A stretch of DNA of 64,000 nt from Streptomyces yatensis (GCF_018069625.1 NZ_CP072941.1:3782001-3846000), one strand, 5' to 3'. Numbered from the stretch's first letter, positions 48,733-57,848 are shown. Numbers and translations are program-made. Notes: generated from the letters alone by a model not told the origin.

Positions 48733-49845
48733 TCACGAGACCTCGGCGGGCCCGGCGAGCCCCAGGACGTCGAGCGCGTCGCGGGCCCGGGGCTCATGGG
48801 AGCGCAGCAGCGGGCTCTCGTTGCGGACCAGCCACTGGCGGTACGCGGAGCTGGCCCAGGCGATCTCGAAGTACGCGTCCGCCAGATCGCCGAAGAGGGC
48901 GTCGACGTCGAGCGGGGCGCCGGGCGCGGTGCCCGGGTCGTCGGGTCCGGTGGCCTCGGGGCCGGCCGGGAGCGCCGTGTCCGGGTCGGCTCCGGCGGCG
49001 CCGGTGCGGGCCGCCGGGACCGCCCGTGAGGCCAGGAACAGCCGGACCGTCAGCGGATCCCCGTGCAGCGGACGGACGGCCACGTCCTGGCGGGACCGCG
49101 CGGTGGGCTGGCAGGGGGTGACCACCTCGCCCGAGGCGACCAGGTCGGCGGCGGTCAGATAGTCCCCGTACACCACCCTCGGATTGAGCCCGGCGGCGGC
49201 CAGGACCCGGCGCAGCCCGGGCCCCTCGCCGTCCACGCTGGGGTCGACCATCCACTGGTCGGCGGCGAGCTCGGCGAGCCGCACCGCGGGCCGCGCGGCG
49301 GCCGGATGGGTTTCGGCCAGCGCCACGAACTGCGGCTCCCGCTCCACGAGCACCCGGCGCTCCACGCCCTCGGGCACCCGCAGCGGCGCACCCTCGACCT
49401 CGTGCACGAAGGCGACGTCGAGCTGGTTGTGGGCGACCATCTGCAGCAGCGCGTTGGCGGAGACGTCGATGTGGATGGTGGTGTCCGCGTCGGGATAGCG
49501 GTCGCGGAGCCTGCGCAGCCAGCCCACCACGGCCCGGCTGCCGGTGCTGCCGATGCGCAACCGGGCGTCGGCGGCCTGTCCCGCCTCCAGCCGGACCTCG
49601 CTGAGCAAGGCGGTCATCTCGGCCACGATCGGCCGGGCGCGGCACAGCACGGACCGCCCCAGCGGGGTCGGCCTGCTGCCGGTGACCTCCCGTGAGAACA
49701 GCCGGCCGCCGATGGTGTTCTCGATGCGCCGGAGCTGGGTCGTCAAGGATGGCTGGGTCATGCCCAGTTGGCGCGCCGCCTTCCGTAGGCTGCCGGTGTC
49801 GGCGATGGCGCACAGTGCACGGAGGTGCCTCACCTCGAGCTCCAC
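48733..49845 (-). CDS. LysR family regulator (snapalysin regulator type)
   Basis: This 370-residue LysR regulator has an N-terminal winged helix (LEVRHLRALCAIADTGSLRKAARQLGMTQPSLTTQLRRIE). The periplasmic-binding-like effector domain (ARLRIGSTGSRAVVGWLRRL, QLDVAFVHEVEG) is interrupted by a Pro/Ala/Gly-rich insertion (~290-325). It is divergent from a snapalysin gene, matching the known snpR-snpA / mprR-mprA arrangement in which the LysR protein activates the protease. Start GTG 49845; ribosome site weak. Upstream open frame to 49935 rejected. Confidence 0.9.
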   Translation of the reverse strand: MELEVRHLRALCAIADTGSLRKAARQLGMTQPSLTTQLRRIENTIGGRLFSREVTGSRPTPLGRSVLCRARPIVAEMTALLSEVRLEAGQAADARLRIGSTGSRAVVGWLRRLRDRYPDADTTIHIDVSANALLQMVAHNQLDVAFVHEVEGAPLRVPEGVERRVLVEREPQFVALAETHPAAARPAVRLAELAADQWMVDPSVDGEGPGLRRVLAAAGLNPRVVYGDYLTAADLVASGEVVTPCQPTARSRQDVAVRPLHGDPLTVRLFLASRAVPAARTGAAGADPDTALPAGPEATGPDDPGTAPGAPLDVDALFGDLADAYFEIAWASSAYRQWLVRNESPLLRSHEPRARDALDVLGLAGPAEVS

Positions 49846-50137
49846 GGCGGGAGCATATCTGCGCCCTTGTCGGTCACACCAGACTCTGAAACCACTCCAA
49901 CCCATAGCGGAATCGATCAATCGGTGGTCAAACACCGGTCAACGGGACGTCAAACGGCCGTTCCAGCAGAGGGCTTGAGAGCCCGGCGGGGGATATGCCT
50001 TCGTACTATCACCAGTTGATATCTCCGCGTACGGCTCGATCTCCTCAAGACTCGGCGTCAGCCAAGAGTTCATCCCACGGCCCCGGCCGCCACCCCACAC
50101 GGCGACCGGGGCCCGAGGACGATGAGGAGCCCCCCAC

Positions 50138-50803
50138 ATGTCACTCCCCAAGCTCGCGCTGTCCGCGACCCTCGGCCTCGGCCTGGCGGCCGCCCTGTCC
50201 GCCGTGCCCGCGTCCGCGGCCACGCCCGACCACTCCACGACCCAGCGCAGCGCCGCGGCCGCCGGCTACACGGCGAGCGGCGAGGAGAAGGCCGACACCG
50301 ACGCCTTCATCAAGGCCGTCATGAAGTCGGCGCTGGCCAAGCAGGCCAAGGCCCCCCGCGGGGCGGCGGCCGTCACCGTGACCTACGACGCCAGCCAGGC
50401 CCCGACCTTCCAGGCGCAGATCTCCCGCTCCGCCCAGATCTGGAACTCCTCGGTGAGCAACGTGAAGCTGCAGGCGGGCAGCAACGCGGACTTCAGCTAC
50501 CGCGAGGGCAACGACCCCCGGGGCTCGTACGCGAGCACCGACGGCCACGGCAGCGGCTATGTCTTCCTGGACTACGCCCAGAACCAGGAGTACGACTCGA
50601 CGCGGGTCACCGCCCACGAGACCGGCCACGTGCTGGGTCTGCCGGACCACTACGAGGGCCCGTGCAGCGAGCTGATGTCCGGTGGCGGCCCCGGCCCGTC
50701 CTGCACCAACTCCCAGCCCGACCAGAACGAGATCAGCCGCGTGAACCAGCTCTGGGCCAATGGCCTGGCCAAGCTCGAGAAGCAGCTGGCCAAGTCCCAC
50801 TGA
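50138..50803 (+). CDS. snpA: Snapalysin (small neutral metalloprotease)
   Basis: This secreted metalloprotease precursor of 221 residues has a signal peptide ([22 protein letters not shown], cleavage ~28), a propeptide to about residue 85 and a catalytic domain. The zinc motif [14 protein letters not shown] (His, His, Asp third ligand) defines M7 snapalysins; two Cys ([14 protein letters not shown]) form the disulphide. It degrades milk-type proteins outside the cell. ATG 50138 follows gaggagccccccac. It is divergent from its probable LysR activator; a 12-bp stem terminator follows. Confidence 0.95.
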   Translation: MSLPKLALSATLGLGLAAALSAVPASAATPDHSTTQRSAAAAGYTASGEEKADTDAFIKAVMKSALAKQAKAPRGAAAVTVTYDASQAPTFQAQISRSAQIWNSSVSNVKLQAGSNADFSYREGNDPRGSYASTDGHGSGYVFLDYAQNQEYDSTRVTAHETGHVLGLPDHYEGPCSELMSGGGPGPSCTNSQPDQNEISRVNQLWANGLAKLEKQLAKSH

Positions 50804-50873
50804 GCCCGCTGAGACCGCTGAGACCGCCGAGCCACTGAGACCGCCGAGCCACTGATCCGCTGGATCAGGGCCT

Positions 50874-50914
50874 GACCGCCCGCACCCGGTTCCCGACGCC
50901 GAGTGCGGGCGGTC
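50874..50914 (+). terminator. snpA terminator
   Basis: GACCGCCCGCAC (50874-50885) pairs perfectly with GTGCGGGCGGTC (50903-50914). It is preceded by a short tandem repeat ctgagaccgccgagcca. Confidence 0.75.
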
Positions 50915-51090
50915 GGCGTGTACGGGGCCGTCCCCCGCGTGCGCCGGGCCCTGGTGCACGGAAAGCGCAGAGGAAGCGCACGGGAAGCGACGCCGCCTCC
51001 GGCCGGAGGTACCGTATAGACACCAGGAGCATTTCGCACAAACCGGCCGGATTCCCTCCAGCTGGGGCCCGGCCCCAGGGAGTGAGCACC

Positions 51091-51303
51091 ATGGAGACCC
51101 TGATCACCGTGGTCGTCATCCTCGCGCTGATCGGGGTGGGCGCGCTGCTGATCCACCGGACCAATGTCCAGAACGGCAACCGCATGTCCGCCGAGAGCCA
51201 CGACGATTCCCCGGCCGGCGGGCGGCCGCACCATCGCCCCTGGAGCCGCCGGCGGCAGGGCCGGGGCCAAGGGGTCACGCCTCCCCAGGACCGCCGCACC
51301 TGA
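51091..51303 (+). CDS. Small single-pass membrane protein, hypothetical
   Basis: This 70-residue protein has a single N-terminal helix (TLITVVVILALIGVGALLIH) and a basic His/Arg/Gly/Pro tail (RPHHRPWSRRRQGRGQ). ATG 51091 is chosen (agggag 11 nt upstream); GTG 51082 lies too close to that site. Topology is probably N-out with a cytoplasmic basic tail. No family is recognised. Confidence 0.62.
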   Translation: METLITVVVILALIGVGALLIHRTNVQNGNRMSAESHDDSPAGGRPHHRPWSRRRQGRGQGVTPPQDRRT

Positions 51304-51400
51304 ATCCGGCCCTCTCTCGGCCCTGTCCCGGCCGTACCTCCGCCGCCGCGTCCCGGCCTCCCGGCCGCACCTCCGCCGCGTCCCGGCCTCGCGGGGCGCC

Positions 51401-51868
51401 CTACTCCTCCGCGCGCAGCGCCTCGTCCAGCGTGGCCACCGGCTCGAGCACCTCCAGCATCCGCCCGGCCCGCAGGGTGCGGAGGACCAGGGCGTTGTCG
51501 CAGACCAGCCGCATCCGCCCGGCCCGCTCCTCTACACGCCGATGGGCCCGGCACAGCAGTCCCAGGCCCGAGCAGTCGAAGAACGCGGCCGGACGTAAGT
51601 CCACGATCACCGCGGGCTCGTCCCCGGCCGTGGCCGCGTCCAGCGCCGGTCCGACACTTCCCACCCCGGCGATGTCGATCTCACCGTGGAGCTCCACGAC
51701 GGTGTACCCGCCGACCCGGTACGTATGGGCGCGGGGAGCGGTGTCGTCGGCGGCGGCGCCGTCCTCGACGGCCGGATCGCCCGCCCCGCCCACGGGCTCC
51801 CGTGCGGCGTTCTGGGCACCGCGCTCCAGCGGCACCGGCGCATCACGGGGAGCGCCTTGCTGCGTCAT
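51401..51868 (-). CDS. STAS domain anti-sigma factor antagonist
   Basis: This 155-residue protein has a disordered N-terminus of about 50 residues and a STAS domain (YTVVELHGEIDIAGVGSVGPALDAA, VIVDLRPAAFFDCSGLGLLCRAHRR). The phosphorylatable Ser is in DCSGLGL. It is expected to bind an RsbW-type anti-sigma factor when unphosphorylated. ATG 51868 follows gagggg. A second STAS gene lies just upstream on the same strand (228-bp gap). Confidence 0.92.
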   Translation of the reverse strand: MTQQGAPRDAPVPLERGAQNAAREPVGGAGDPAVEDGAAADDTAPRAHTYRVGGYTVVELHGEIDIAGVGSVGPALDAATAGDEPAVIVDLRPAAFFDCSGLGLLCRAHRRVEERAGRMRLVCDNALVLRTLRAGRMLEVLEPVATLDEALRAEE

Positions 51869-52095
51869 CGCGATATCCCCTCGGAACGGCACACTGCCCC
51901 CTCTCACCTTCGTCAGGGTCCCGGAAGCGGGCAGGGTCGGGCATCGGGTGTGAATCCGCCGGGTCCTTGGGCGACGTCTCGCGAGCGTAAAGGGGTGACC
52001 CCCGGTTACAGAGGTAGGGACGCAGCATTCCGCGGGTGAATACCGCTCGTTCGAGTGAATTTCGGTTCTTACTATTGACACTTGGTCAGACGCGA

Positions 52096-52488
52096 CTAGG
52101 CGAAGGCATCACCGCCGCCTCCGGTCGCCGGACCCGCCACCCCCGCGATCGCCGGAGTCAGATCCTCCAGTACCTCGAACGCGTCGTCCAGCCGGACCAT
52201 GCGCAGCAGCCGCACAAACCGCGGTTCGTCGATGACGAGCCGCAGCCGCCCGTCCCGCTCCAGCACGCGATTGCGCAATCGGCACAGTAACGACAATCCG
52301 GCACAGTCCAGGAACGTGACCGGTCGTAGGTCCAGGACCAGATCCGGACACCGTGCCTGGATAAGGGAATCGAGCCGAGCCACGATCCGCCCCGCGGCGA
52401 AGATGTCCAACTCCCCCGCGATCTCGGCGACGGTGACACCGCCGAGCGCATGGACCCGGACGCCGAAGGCGGGCCGATCATCGAACAT
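52096..52488 (-). CDS. STAS domain anti-sigma factor antagonist
   Basis: This STAS protein of 130 residues has GVTVAEIAGELDIFAAGRIVARLDS and LVLDLRPVTFLDCAGLSLLCRLRNRV. The usual phospho-site reads D-C-A-G, Ala replacing Ser, so it may be non-phosphorylatable and constitutively active, or use another residue. ATG 52488 has a textbook aaggagg 5 nt upstream. A SigB-like promoter GTTC-N15-GGGTAG lies about 100 bp upstream, suggesting feedback from a SigB-family sigma factor. Confidence 0.9.
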   Translation of the reverse strand: MFDDRPAFGVRVHALGGVTVAEIAGELDIFAAGRIVARLDSLIQARCPDLVLDLRPVTFLDCAGLSLLCRLRNRVLERDGRLRLVIDEPRFVRLLRMVRLDDAFEVLEDLTPAIAGVAGPATGGGGDAFA

Positions 52489-52590
52489 GCAAGCCTCCTT
52501 GACCTGGTGGAGGCGCGCGACACCGGAGCCCGCGGCCACGCCGGTCATCGCCGGGGTCCAGGCCGGCCCTTCAGTAGATGACATACCCAT

Positions 52591-52615
52591 CTACCCGGCT
52601 GACCAGTCAACGAAC
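52591..52615 (-). promoter_or_regulatory. SigB-family-like promoter
   Basis: On the minus strand GTTC (52615-52612), 15 bp, GGGTAG (52596-52591). It fits the Streptomyces SigB/SigH-group consensus GTT-N14-16-GGGTAY except for the last base. Confidence 0.5.
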
Positions 52616-52754
52616 GGTCCGGCACGTGTCGTTGGCCTATTAAGGCCCCTCGGGCGCGAACTGTTACTCACCGGTAAAGCAGAGGTCTCCTCAAGTCCAC
52701 CGGAAGCCGTGAGCATGCCATCCGGCAATCGCCTCGAAGCGAAGGATGTGACCG

Positions 52755-53420
52755 ATGACAGCAGGACGCGTGCGATCACGGCGGCTCGGCATGACGACGG
52801 TGGTCGTGGCCCTCGCCATCGGCGTCGGCGGAACGGCCACCACGGCGACCGCCGCCACGCCCGGCACCACCGGCACCACCACCACGACGGCCGCGGCCGC
52901 GCCGTCGAACGCCACCGCCGCCGAGGACGTCGACTACGAGACCTGGCAGCGTGATGTTCGCGCCATCATCGACGAGCAGGCGCGCCCCTACGTCGAGGAG
53001 CGCACCGCCAACCCGTCGAGCGAGAAGCAGGCCATCGTCCTGGACATCGACAACACCTCGCTGGAGACGGACTTCGGCTCCACCTTCCCCCAGCCCCCGG
53101 TCGAGCCGGTCCTGAAGCTCTCCCAGTACGCGCACGACCGCGGCGTGGCCATCTTCTTCGTCACCGCGCGGCCCGGCATCATCTCCTGGCCGACCGAGTA
53201 CAACCTGGAGAAGGTCGGCTACCCGGTCGCCGGTCTGTACGTGCGCCACCTGCCGGATCTCTTCCAGGACGTGGCCGACTACAAGACCGCCAAGCGGGCG
53301 GAGATCGAGAAGAACGGCTACACGATCATCGCCAACATCGGCAACAGCCCCACCGACATCAGTGGCGGCCACGCCGAGAAGTCCTTCAAGCTCCCGGACT
53401 ACGACGGCCAGCTTTCCTGA
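52755..53420 (+). CDS. Secreted HAD-superfamily acid phosphatase
   Basis: This 221-residue exported protein has a signal peptide (basic RVRSRRLG, then MTTVVVALAIGVGG; cleavage near ATA-A, ~34). A Thr/Ala-rich spacer leads to a class B-like HAD domain: motif I IVLDIDNTSLE (nucleophile Asp and DxDNT), motif II FFVTARPG, motif III region ADYKTAKRAEIEKNG, and motif IV IANIGNSPTDI, slightly altered. It releases phosphate outside the cell. ATG 52755 follows aaggatgtgacc. Similar proteins occur in plant-type acid phosphatase families. Confidence 0.9.
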   Translation: MTAGRVRSRRLGMTTVVVALAIGVGGTATTATAATPGTTGTTTTTAAAAPSNATAAEDVDYETWQRDVRAIIDEQARPYVEERTANPSSEKQAIVLDIDNTSLETDFGSTFPQPPVEPVLKLSQYAHDRGVAIFFVTARPGIISWPTEYNLEKVGYPVAGLYVRHLPDLFQDVADYKTAKRAEIEKNGYTIIANIGNSPTDISGGHAEKSFKLPDYDGQLS

Positions 53421-53628
53421 GCCACGGTCAGGTCATCCCCTTCCGCCACCGCCCATCGCCCCCCGCCGGGGACATGCCGAAAACTCCAGATCTTGACGCC
53501 CAAGATTGGTGAGTAGGCCGAGCGCACGGCACGTCTGCTCCGCTCAAGACTGGACACACCGCAGACTGTCCGTCGAGATCTCCGCAAACGGCGCGGATAC
53601 GTCGGCACTGGCGCGAAGGGGATGACCG

Positions 53629-54567
53629 ATGACCGGCTCACACGTACTGGCACTCGGCCACTACCAGCCCGCGAAGGTGCTCGGCAACGACGACCTCGCG
53701 GCCATGGTCGACACCAGCGACGAGTGGATCCGCAGCCGGGTCGGCATCCGCACCCGGCATCTCGCCCGCCCCGACGAAACGGTCGACGAGATGGCCGCGG
53801 CGGCCGCCGCCAAGGCGCTGGCCCACAGCGGTCTTGCCCCCTCCGACATCGACCTCGTGCTCGTCGCCACCTGCACCGCGATCGACCGCAGCCCCAACAT
53901 GGCGGCCCGGGTCGCCGCCCGGCTGGGACTCGCCCACCCCGCCACCATGGACCTCAATGTGGTGTGCGCCGGCTTCACCCACGCCCTCGCCACCGCCGAC
54001 CACACCATCCGGGCCGGGGCGGCCACCGCGGCCCTGGTGATCGGCGCGGACAAGTTCAGCGCGGCCACCGACTGGACCGACCGCTCCACCTGCGTCCTGA
54101 CCGGCGACGGCGCGGGCGCGGCCGTCGTGGTGGCCGCCGAGCGGCCGGGCGTCGGCCCGGTGGTGTGGGGCTCGGTCCCGGAGATGGGCGGCGCGGTCCG
54201 TATCGAGGGCACACCGCCGCGCTTCGCGCAGGAGGGCCAGACCGTCTACCGCTGGGCCACCACCCATCTGCCGCCGATCGCGCGGGAGGTGTGCGAACGG
54301 GCCGGGACCTCCCCGGAGGAGCTGGCCGGGGTCGTACTGCACCAGGCCAATCTGCGGATCATCGAGCCGGTCGCCCAGAAGCTGGGCGCGGTCAACGCGG
54401 TGATCGCCCGCGATGTGGTGGAGTCCGGCAACACCTCGGCGGCCAGCATTCCGCTCGCCCTCTCCAAGCTCGTCGAGCGCGGCGAGGTGGCCTCCGGCGC
54501 CCCGGTGCTGCTCTTCGGCTTCGGCGGCAATCTGTCGTACGCGGGCCAGGTCATCCGCTGCCCCTGA
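53629..54567 (+). CDS. Beta-ketoacyl-ACP synthase III family protein (KAS III / FabH-like)
   Basis: This 312-residue thiolase-fold enzyme has DEWIRSRVGIRTRHLA (substrate loop), catalytic Cys in DLNVVCAGFTHAL (~112), His in VVLHQANLRIIEPVA (~238), and Asn in ESGNTSAASIPLAL (~268). It should condense an acyl-CoA with malonyl-ACP or transfer an acyl group. It is separate from any fab or polyketide cluster here, so a precursor-specific or accessory role is likely. ATG 53629 has gaagggg upstream. Confidence 0.92.
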   Translation: MTGSHVLALGHYQPAKVLGNDDLAAMVDTSDEWIRSRVGIRTRHLARPDETVDEMAAAAAAKALAHSGLAPSDIDLVLVATCTAIDRSPNMAARVAARLGLAHPATMDLNVVCAGFTHALATADHTIRAGAATAALVIGADKFSAATDWTDRSTCVLTGDGAGAAVVVAAERPGVGPVVWGSVPEMGGAVRIEGTPPRFAQEGQTVYRWATTHLPPIAREVCERAGTSPEELAGVVLHQANLRIIEPVAQKLGAVNAVIARDVVESGNTSAASIPLALSKLVERGEVASGAPVLLFGFGGNLSYAGQVIRCP

Positions 54568-54669
54568 CGGCCGCGTCCGCCACGGGCCCTGACGGCGCCC
54601 GGACCGACCCCACGCATGACGTCCGATTCGTTCAAGACCGGCCGTCGGCCCGCTGCCTACGCTGCCCGT

Positions 54670-55065
54670 ATGACAGCACGATTCAACGCCATCGGCCTGG
54701 TCGTCGCCGACCTGGCCGCCTCCCTCGCCTTCTACCGCCGTCTCGGCCTCGACATCCCCGCCGAGGCCGACGCCCAGCCGCACGCCGAGGCCGCCCTGCC
54801 CGGCGGGGCGCGGCTGATGTGGGACCCGGTCGAGACGGTGCGCTCCTTCGACCCGGAGTGGACGCCGCCGAGCGGTTCCCACCGGGTGGCGCTGGCCTTC
54901 GCCTGCGATCGCCCGGCCGATGTGGACAAGACCTACCAGGACCTCGTGGGCACGGGCGTACGCGGCAAGAAGGAGCCGTGGGACGCGCCGTGGGGCCAGC
55001 GCTACGCGACGGTCCTCGACCCCGACGGCAACGGCGTGGACCTCTTCGCGCCGCTACCCTCCTGA
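54670..55065 (+). CDS. VOC superfamily (glyoxalase/bleomycin-resistance-like) protein
   Basis: This 131-residue VOC protein has two beta-alpha-beta-beta-beta modules: FNAIGLVVADLAASLAFYRRLGLDIP and HRVALAFACDRPADVDKTYQDLVGTG ... GQRYATVLDPDGNGVDLFAP. A metal-dependent lyase/dioxygenase role or drug sequestration is possible. There is no ribosome site; a TACGCT -10-like element ends 6 bp before ATG 54670, so translation is probably leaderless. The last 12 bp overlap the convergent AraC gene. Confidence 0.88.
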   Translation: MTARFNAIGLVVADLAASLAFYRRLGLDIPAEADAQPHAEAALPGGARLMWDPVETVRSFDPEWTPPSGSHRVALAFACDRPADVDKTYQDLVGTGVRGKKEPWDAPWGQRYATVLDPDGNGVDLFAPLPS

Positions 55066-55866
55066 CCCCTGGAGCAGACGGCCCAGGGGGACGCCGGTCA
55101 GGGTCCTGACCTCGCGGGCGAGATGCGCCTGGTCGGCGTAGCCCGCCGTGGCCGCGACCGCCGCGTAGGGGACGCCGGTGCGCGCCAGGTCCAGGGCCCG
55201 GTTCAGCCGCAGCACCCGGCCGAGCGTCTTGGCGCCGTAGCCGAACGCGGCGAGGGAGCGGCGGTGCAGCTGCCGCTCCCCCAGCCCCACGGCGGCGGCG
55301 ATCCCGGCCACGCCCGTCCCGCGCGAGACCCCGGCGACGATGGCGGCGAGCACCGGATCGGGCGGCTCCGCCGTCCGCAGGCGGCTCAGGGCGACGTCCT
55401 CCAGCAGACGGCCCTGAGCCGCCTGCCGCCCGGCCGTCCGCTGGGCCTCGGCCGTCCGCTGAGCGTCGGCGATCCGCTCGGCCAGCCGCCGGACCTCCGC
55501 GCCCGGCCAGAGCGCGGCCAACGGCACCAGCTGATCGCGGAGTTCATGCGCCGGTACGCCGAGCACGGCGGGGCCCTGACCTGGGGCGAAGCGCAGGCCC
55601 ACGGCGCGGGTGCCGGGCGGTCCCGGGGCGAGACGGGCGCGGGTGTCCGGCCCGGCGACCAGCAGCTCGCCGTCGGGCCCCGCCTCGGTCCAGATCAGAT
55701 CCGTGCAGCCGTCCGGGAGCACCCGCTGCGGCCCGGTGCCGGCCGTACGGGCCCACACCGCGGCGCCGCGACCGATCAGCGCCCCTCGCTCGCGGTACTC
55801 GCACGCCGGGTTTTCACGCTCCCGGTCTTCGTGCTCCCGGTCTCCGCGCTCCCGGTGCTCGCTCAA
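55054..55866 (-). CDS. AraC family transcriptional regulator
   Basis: This 270-residue regulator has an Arg/Glu repeat N-terminus (EHRERGDREHEDRERE). A DUF6597-like sensor domain (RVLPDGCTDLIWTE, RAVGLRFAPGQGPAVLGVPAHEL) precedes the AraC double HTH (GIAAAVGLGERQLHRRSLAAFGYGAKTLGRVLRLNRALDLAR ... AAVAATAGYADQAHLAREVRTLTGVPLG). Start TTG 55866 overlaps the preceding gene's TGA (TTGA), so it is coupled. Ligand unknown. It is convergent with the VOC gene. Confidence 0.9.
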   Translation of the reverse strand: MSEHRERGDREHEDRERENPACEYRERGALIGRGAAVWARTAGTGPQRVLPDGCTDLIWTEAGPDGELLVAGPDTRARLAPGPPGTRAVGLRFAPGQGPAVLGVPAHELRDQLVPLAALWPGAEVRRLAERIADAQRTAEAQRTAGRQAAQGRLLEDVALSRLRTAEPPDPVLAAIVAGVSRGTGVAGIAAAVGLGERQLHRRSLAAFGYGAKTLGRVLRLNRALDLARTGVPYAAVAATAGYADQAHLAREVRTLTGVPLGRLLQGSGG

Positions 55867-56087
55867 GGGACCTCGCGCAGATACATCGCACCGCAGGAAT
55901 GACAGAAGGGCCCCGAGTCACCCGTGGCCCACAGATCGGCGGCCTGGGTCTCGGCGTCCGGGTCCAGCTCCCGCCCGCACATCGCGGTCGTTCCGTTGCC
56001 GCGGACCATGTGCCAGATCTTGACGGGCGCGCCCGCGACCCGACCGGAGCTGCCCTCCTCGTATTCGGCGCGCATCTCGTGCAGCAT
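55863..56087 (-). CDS. Small zinc-ribbon-like protein, hypothetical
   Basis: This 74-residue protein has WHMVRGNGTTAMCGRELD and FCHSCGAMYLREVP, giving Cys, Cys-x-x-Cys and His ligands for one zinc. It matches small conserved Streptomyces hypothetical proteins of unknown role. ATG 56087 follows ggaggtgtaccgcc. The stop is fused to the AraC start (TTGA). Confidence 0.82.
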   Translation of the reverse strand: MLHEMRAEYEEGSSGRVAGAPVKIWHMVRGNGTTAMCGRELDPDAETQAADLWATGDSGPFCHSCGAMYLREVP

Positions 56088-56175
56088 GGCGGTACACCTC
56101 CTGCTCACCACCACTACTCTCCATGCTCCCGCCGCGCCAGGCCGGGCGCCACCTCCGCCGCCACGCCCGCCGCCG

Positions 56176-57087
56176 CTAGAAGACGGACCAGCCGGTCAGC
56201 GTGGTGAAGTGGTCCAGGGCCGCCACTCCGGCCACCGAGTTGCCCCGGGCATCCAGGCCGGGGCTCCAGACGCACAGCGTGCAGCGGCCGGGGACCACCG
56301 CGACGATGCCGCCGCCGACGCCGCTCTTGCCGGGCAGCCCGACGCGGTAGGCGAAGTCGCCCGCCGCGTCGTACGTACCGCAGGTGAGCATGACCGCGTT
56401 GACCCGCTTCGCCTCGCTCCGCGACAGCAGCCGCGAGCCGTCCGCGCGCAGCCCGTGACGGGCCAGGAAGCCGCCTGCCAGGGCCAGATCGCGGCAGCTC
56501 ATCTCGATCGAGCACTGCCAGAAGTAGTGCTCCAGGACGGTCGGCACCGGGTTGTGGAGGTTGCCGTAGCTCGCCATGAAGTGGGCGACGGCGGCATTAC
56601 GGTCGCCATGGGCGGACTCGGAGATCGCGACCTCCTGGTCGAAGGCGAGGTCCGGATTGCCGCTCTCGGCGCGCAGGAAGTCCAGCATGGTGGTGCTGGC
56701 GTCGCCGGTAAGGGTCTGCAGCCGGTCGGTGACGACGAGCGCCCCGGCGTTGATGAACGGGTTGCGCGGGATGCCGTTCTCGTACTCCAGCTGCACCAGG
56801 GAGTTGAAGGGGTTGCCCGACGGCTCCCGGCCGACCCGCCGCCACAGCTTCTCGCCGTCGTCGGCGAGGACGAGCGCGAGGCTGAACGCCTTGGAGATGG
56901 ACTGCACCGAGAACGGCCGCTCCCAGTCGCCGACCCCGGCCACATGGCCGTCGACGTCGGCGAGGGCGATCCCGAAGCGGTCCGCGTCCACCGAGGCGAG
57001 CGCCGGGATGTACTGCGCCACCCGGCCCCGGCCGATCTGCGGCTTCACCTGGGCCGCGACCTCCTCCAGCACTGCCTGGTAGTCCAT
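56176..57087 (-). CDS. glsA: Glutaminase A
   Basis: This 303-residue glutaminase of the beta-lactamase-like fold has the catalytic Ser-x-x-Lys in PFSVQSISKAFSLALVL (~60). It also has GNPFNSLVQLEYENGIPRNPFINAGALVV, STTMLDFLRAES, VPTVLEHYFWQCSIEMSCRDLALAGGFLARHG and GLPGKSGVGGGIVAVVPG. It hydrolyses glutamine to glutamate and ammonia in the cytosol. The length is typical. ATG 57087 follows cgggagacgcacc. Divergent from the amidase gene. Confidence 0.96.
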   Translation of the reverse strand: MDYQAVLEEVAAQVKPQIGRGRVAQYIPALASVDADRFGIALADVDGHVAGVGDWERPFSVQSISKAFSLALVLADDGEKLWRRVGREPSGNPFNSLVQLEYENGIPRNPFINAGALVVTDRLQTLTGDASTTMLDFLRAESGNPDLAFDQEVAISESAHGDRNAAVAHFMASYGNLHNPVPTVLEHYFWQCSIEMSCRDLALAGGFLARHGLRADGSRLLSRSEAKRVNAVMLTCGTYDAAGDFAYRVGLPGKSGVGGGIVAVVPGRCTLCVWSPGLDARGNSVAGVAALDHFTTLTGWSVF

Positions 57088-57257
57088 GGTGCGGTGCGTC
57101 TCCCGGTGCGTTGTGGAACGGATGGATCGGCTCGCACGATAACGCGCCCCCCACCATCGGTCACCCCATGTGTTTATGTGCGTGCGATGGGTAAGCAACC
57201 GGGTGAACGAGGCGGGCCGCGACCGGGGCCCGCCGTACGAGCGGAACGGAGGCGGTC

Positions 57258-57848
57258 ATGGCCTCACCCATGTCCGCGGGGGACTTCCTGGCGGCGCTGA
57301 CGGCCGAGGGCGTGCGGGTGACGCAGGTCGGCGACTGGCGGGACCACAACAGAAACCACAAGGGCCCGTGGGGCCCGGTGCACGGGGTGATGATCCACCA
57401 CACCGTCACCTCCGGCACCGAGGAGACGGTGGAGATCTGCCGGGACGGCTTCGAGGGGCTGCCCGGCCCGCTGTGCCACGGCGTGATCGCCAAGGACGGA
57501 GGGGTCCATCTGGTCGGCTACGGCCGCGCCAACCACGCCGGTCTCGGCGACGACGACGTCCTGCGGGCGGTGATCGCCGAGCGGGCCCTGCCGCCCGACA
57601 ACGAGGCGAACACCGACGGCAACCGCGCCTTCTACGGCTTCGAATGCGAGAACCTGGGCGACGGCGAGGACCCCTGGCCCGAGGCCCAGCTCGACGCGAT
57701 CGCCCGGGCCGCGGCGGCCGTGTGCCGCCACCACGGCTGGACGGAGCGCTCGGTGATCGGCCACCTCGAATGGCAGCCGGGCAAGGTGGATCCACGAGGC
57801 TTCACCATGGCCGCGATGCGCGACCGAATCCACGAACGGCTCAAGTAG
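57258..57848 (+). CDS. N-acetylmuramoyl-L-alanine amidase (amidase-2 / PGRP-like)
   Basis: This 196-residue single amidase-2 domain has zinc ligands in HGVMIHHTVT (first His), AFYGFECENLGDG (Glu/catalytic region) and SVIGHLEWQPGKVDPRG (His and the Lys/Asp site). No signal peptide or wall-binding domain is present, unlike most secreted amidases. It resembles phage-derived or intracellular recycling enzymes. ATG 57258 follows cggaggcggtc. It cleaves the MurNAc-L-Ala bond. Confidence 0.92.
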   Translation: MASPMSAGDFLAALTAEGVRVTQVGDWRDHNRNHKGPWGPVHGVMIHHTVTSGTEETVEICRDGFEGLPGPLCHGVIAKDGGVHLVGYGRANHAGLGDDDVLRAVIAERALPPDNEANTDGNRAFYGFECENLGDGEDPWPEAQLDAIARAAAAVCRHHGWTERSVIGHLEWQPGKVDPRGFTMAAMRDRIHERLK

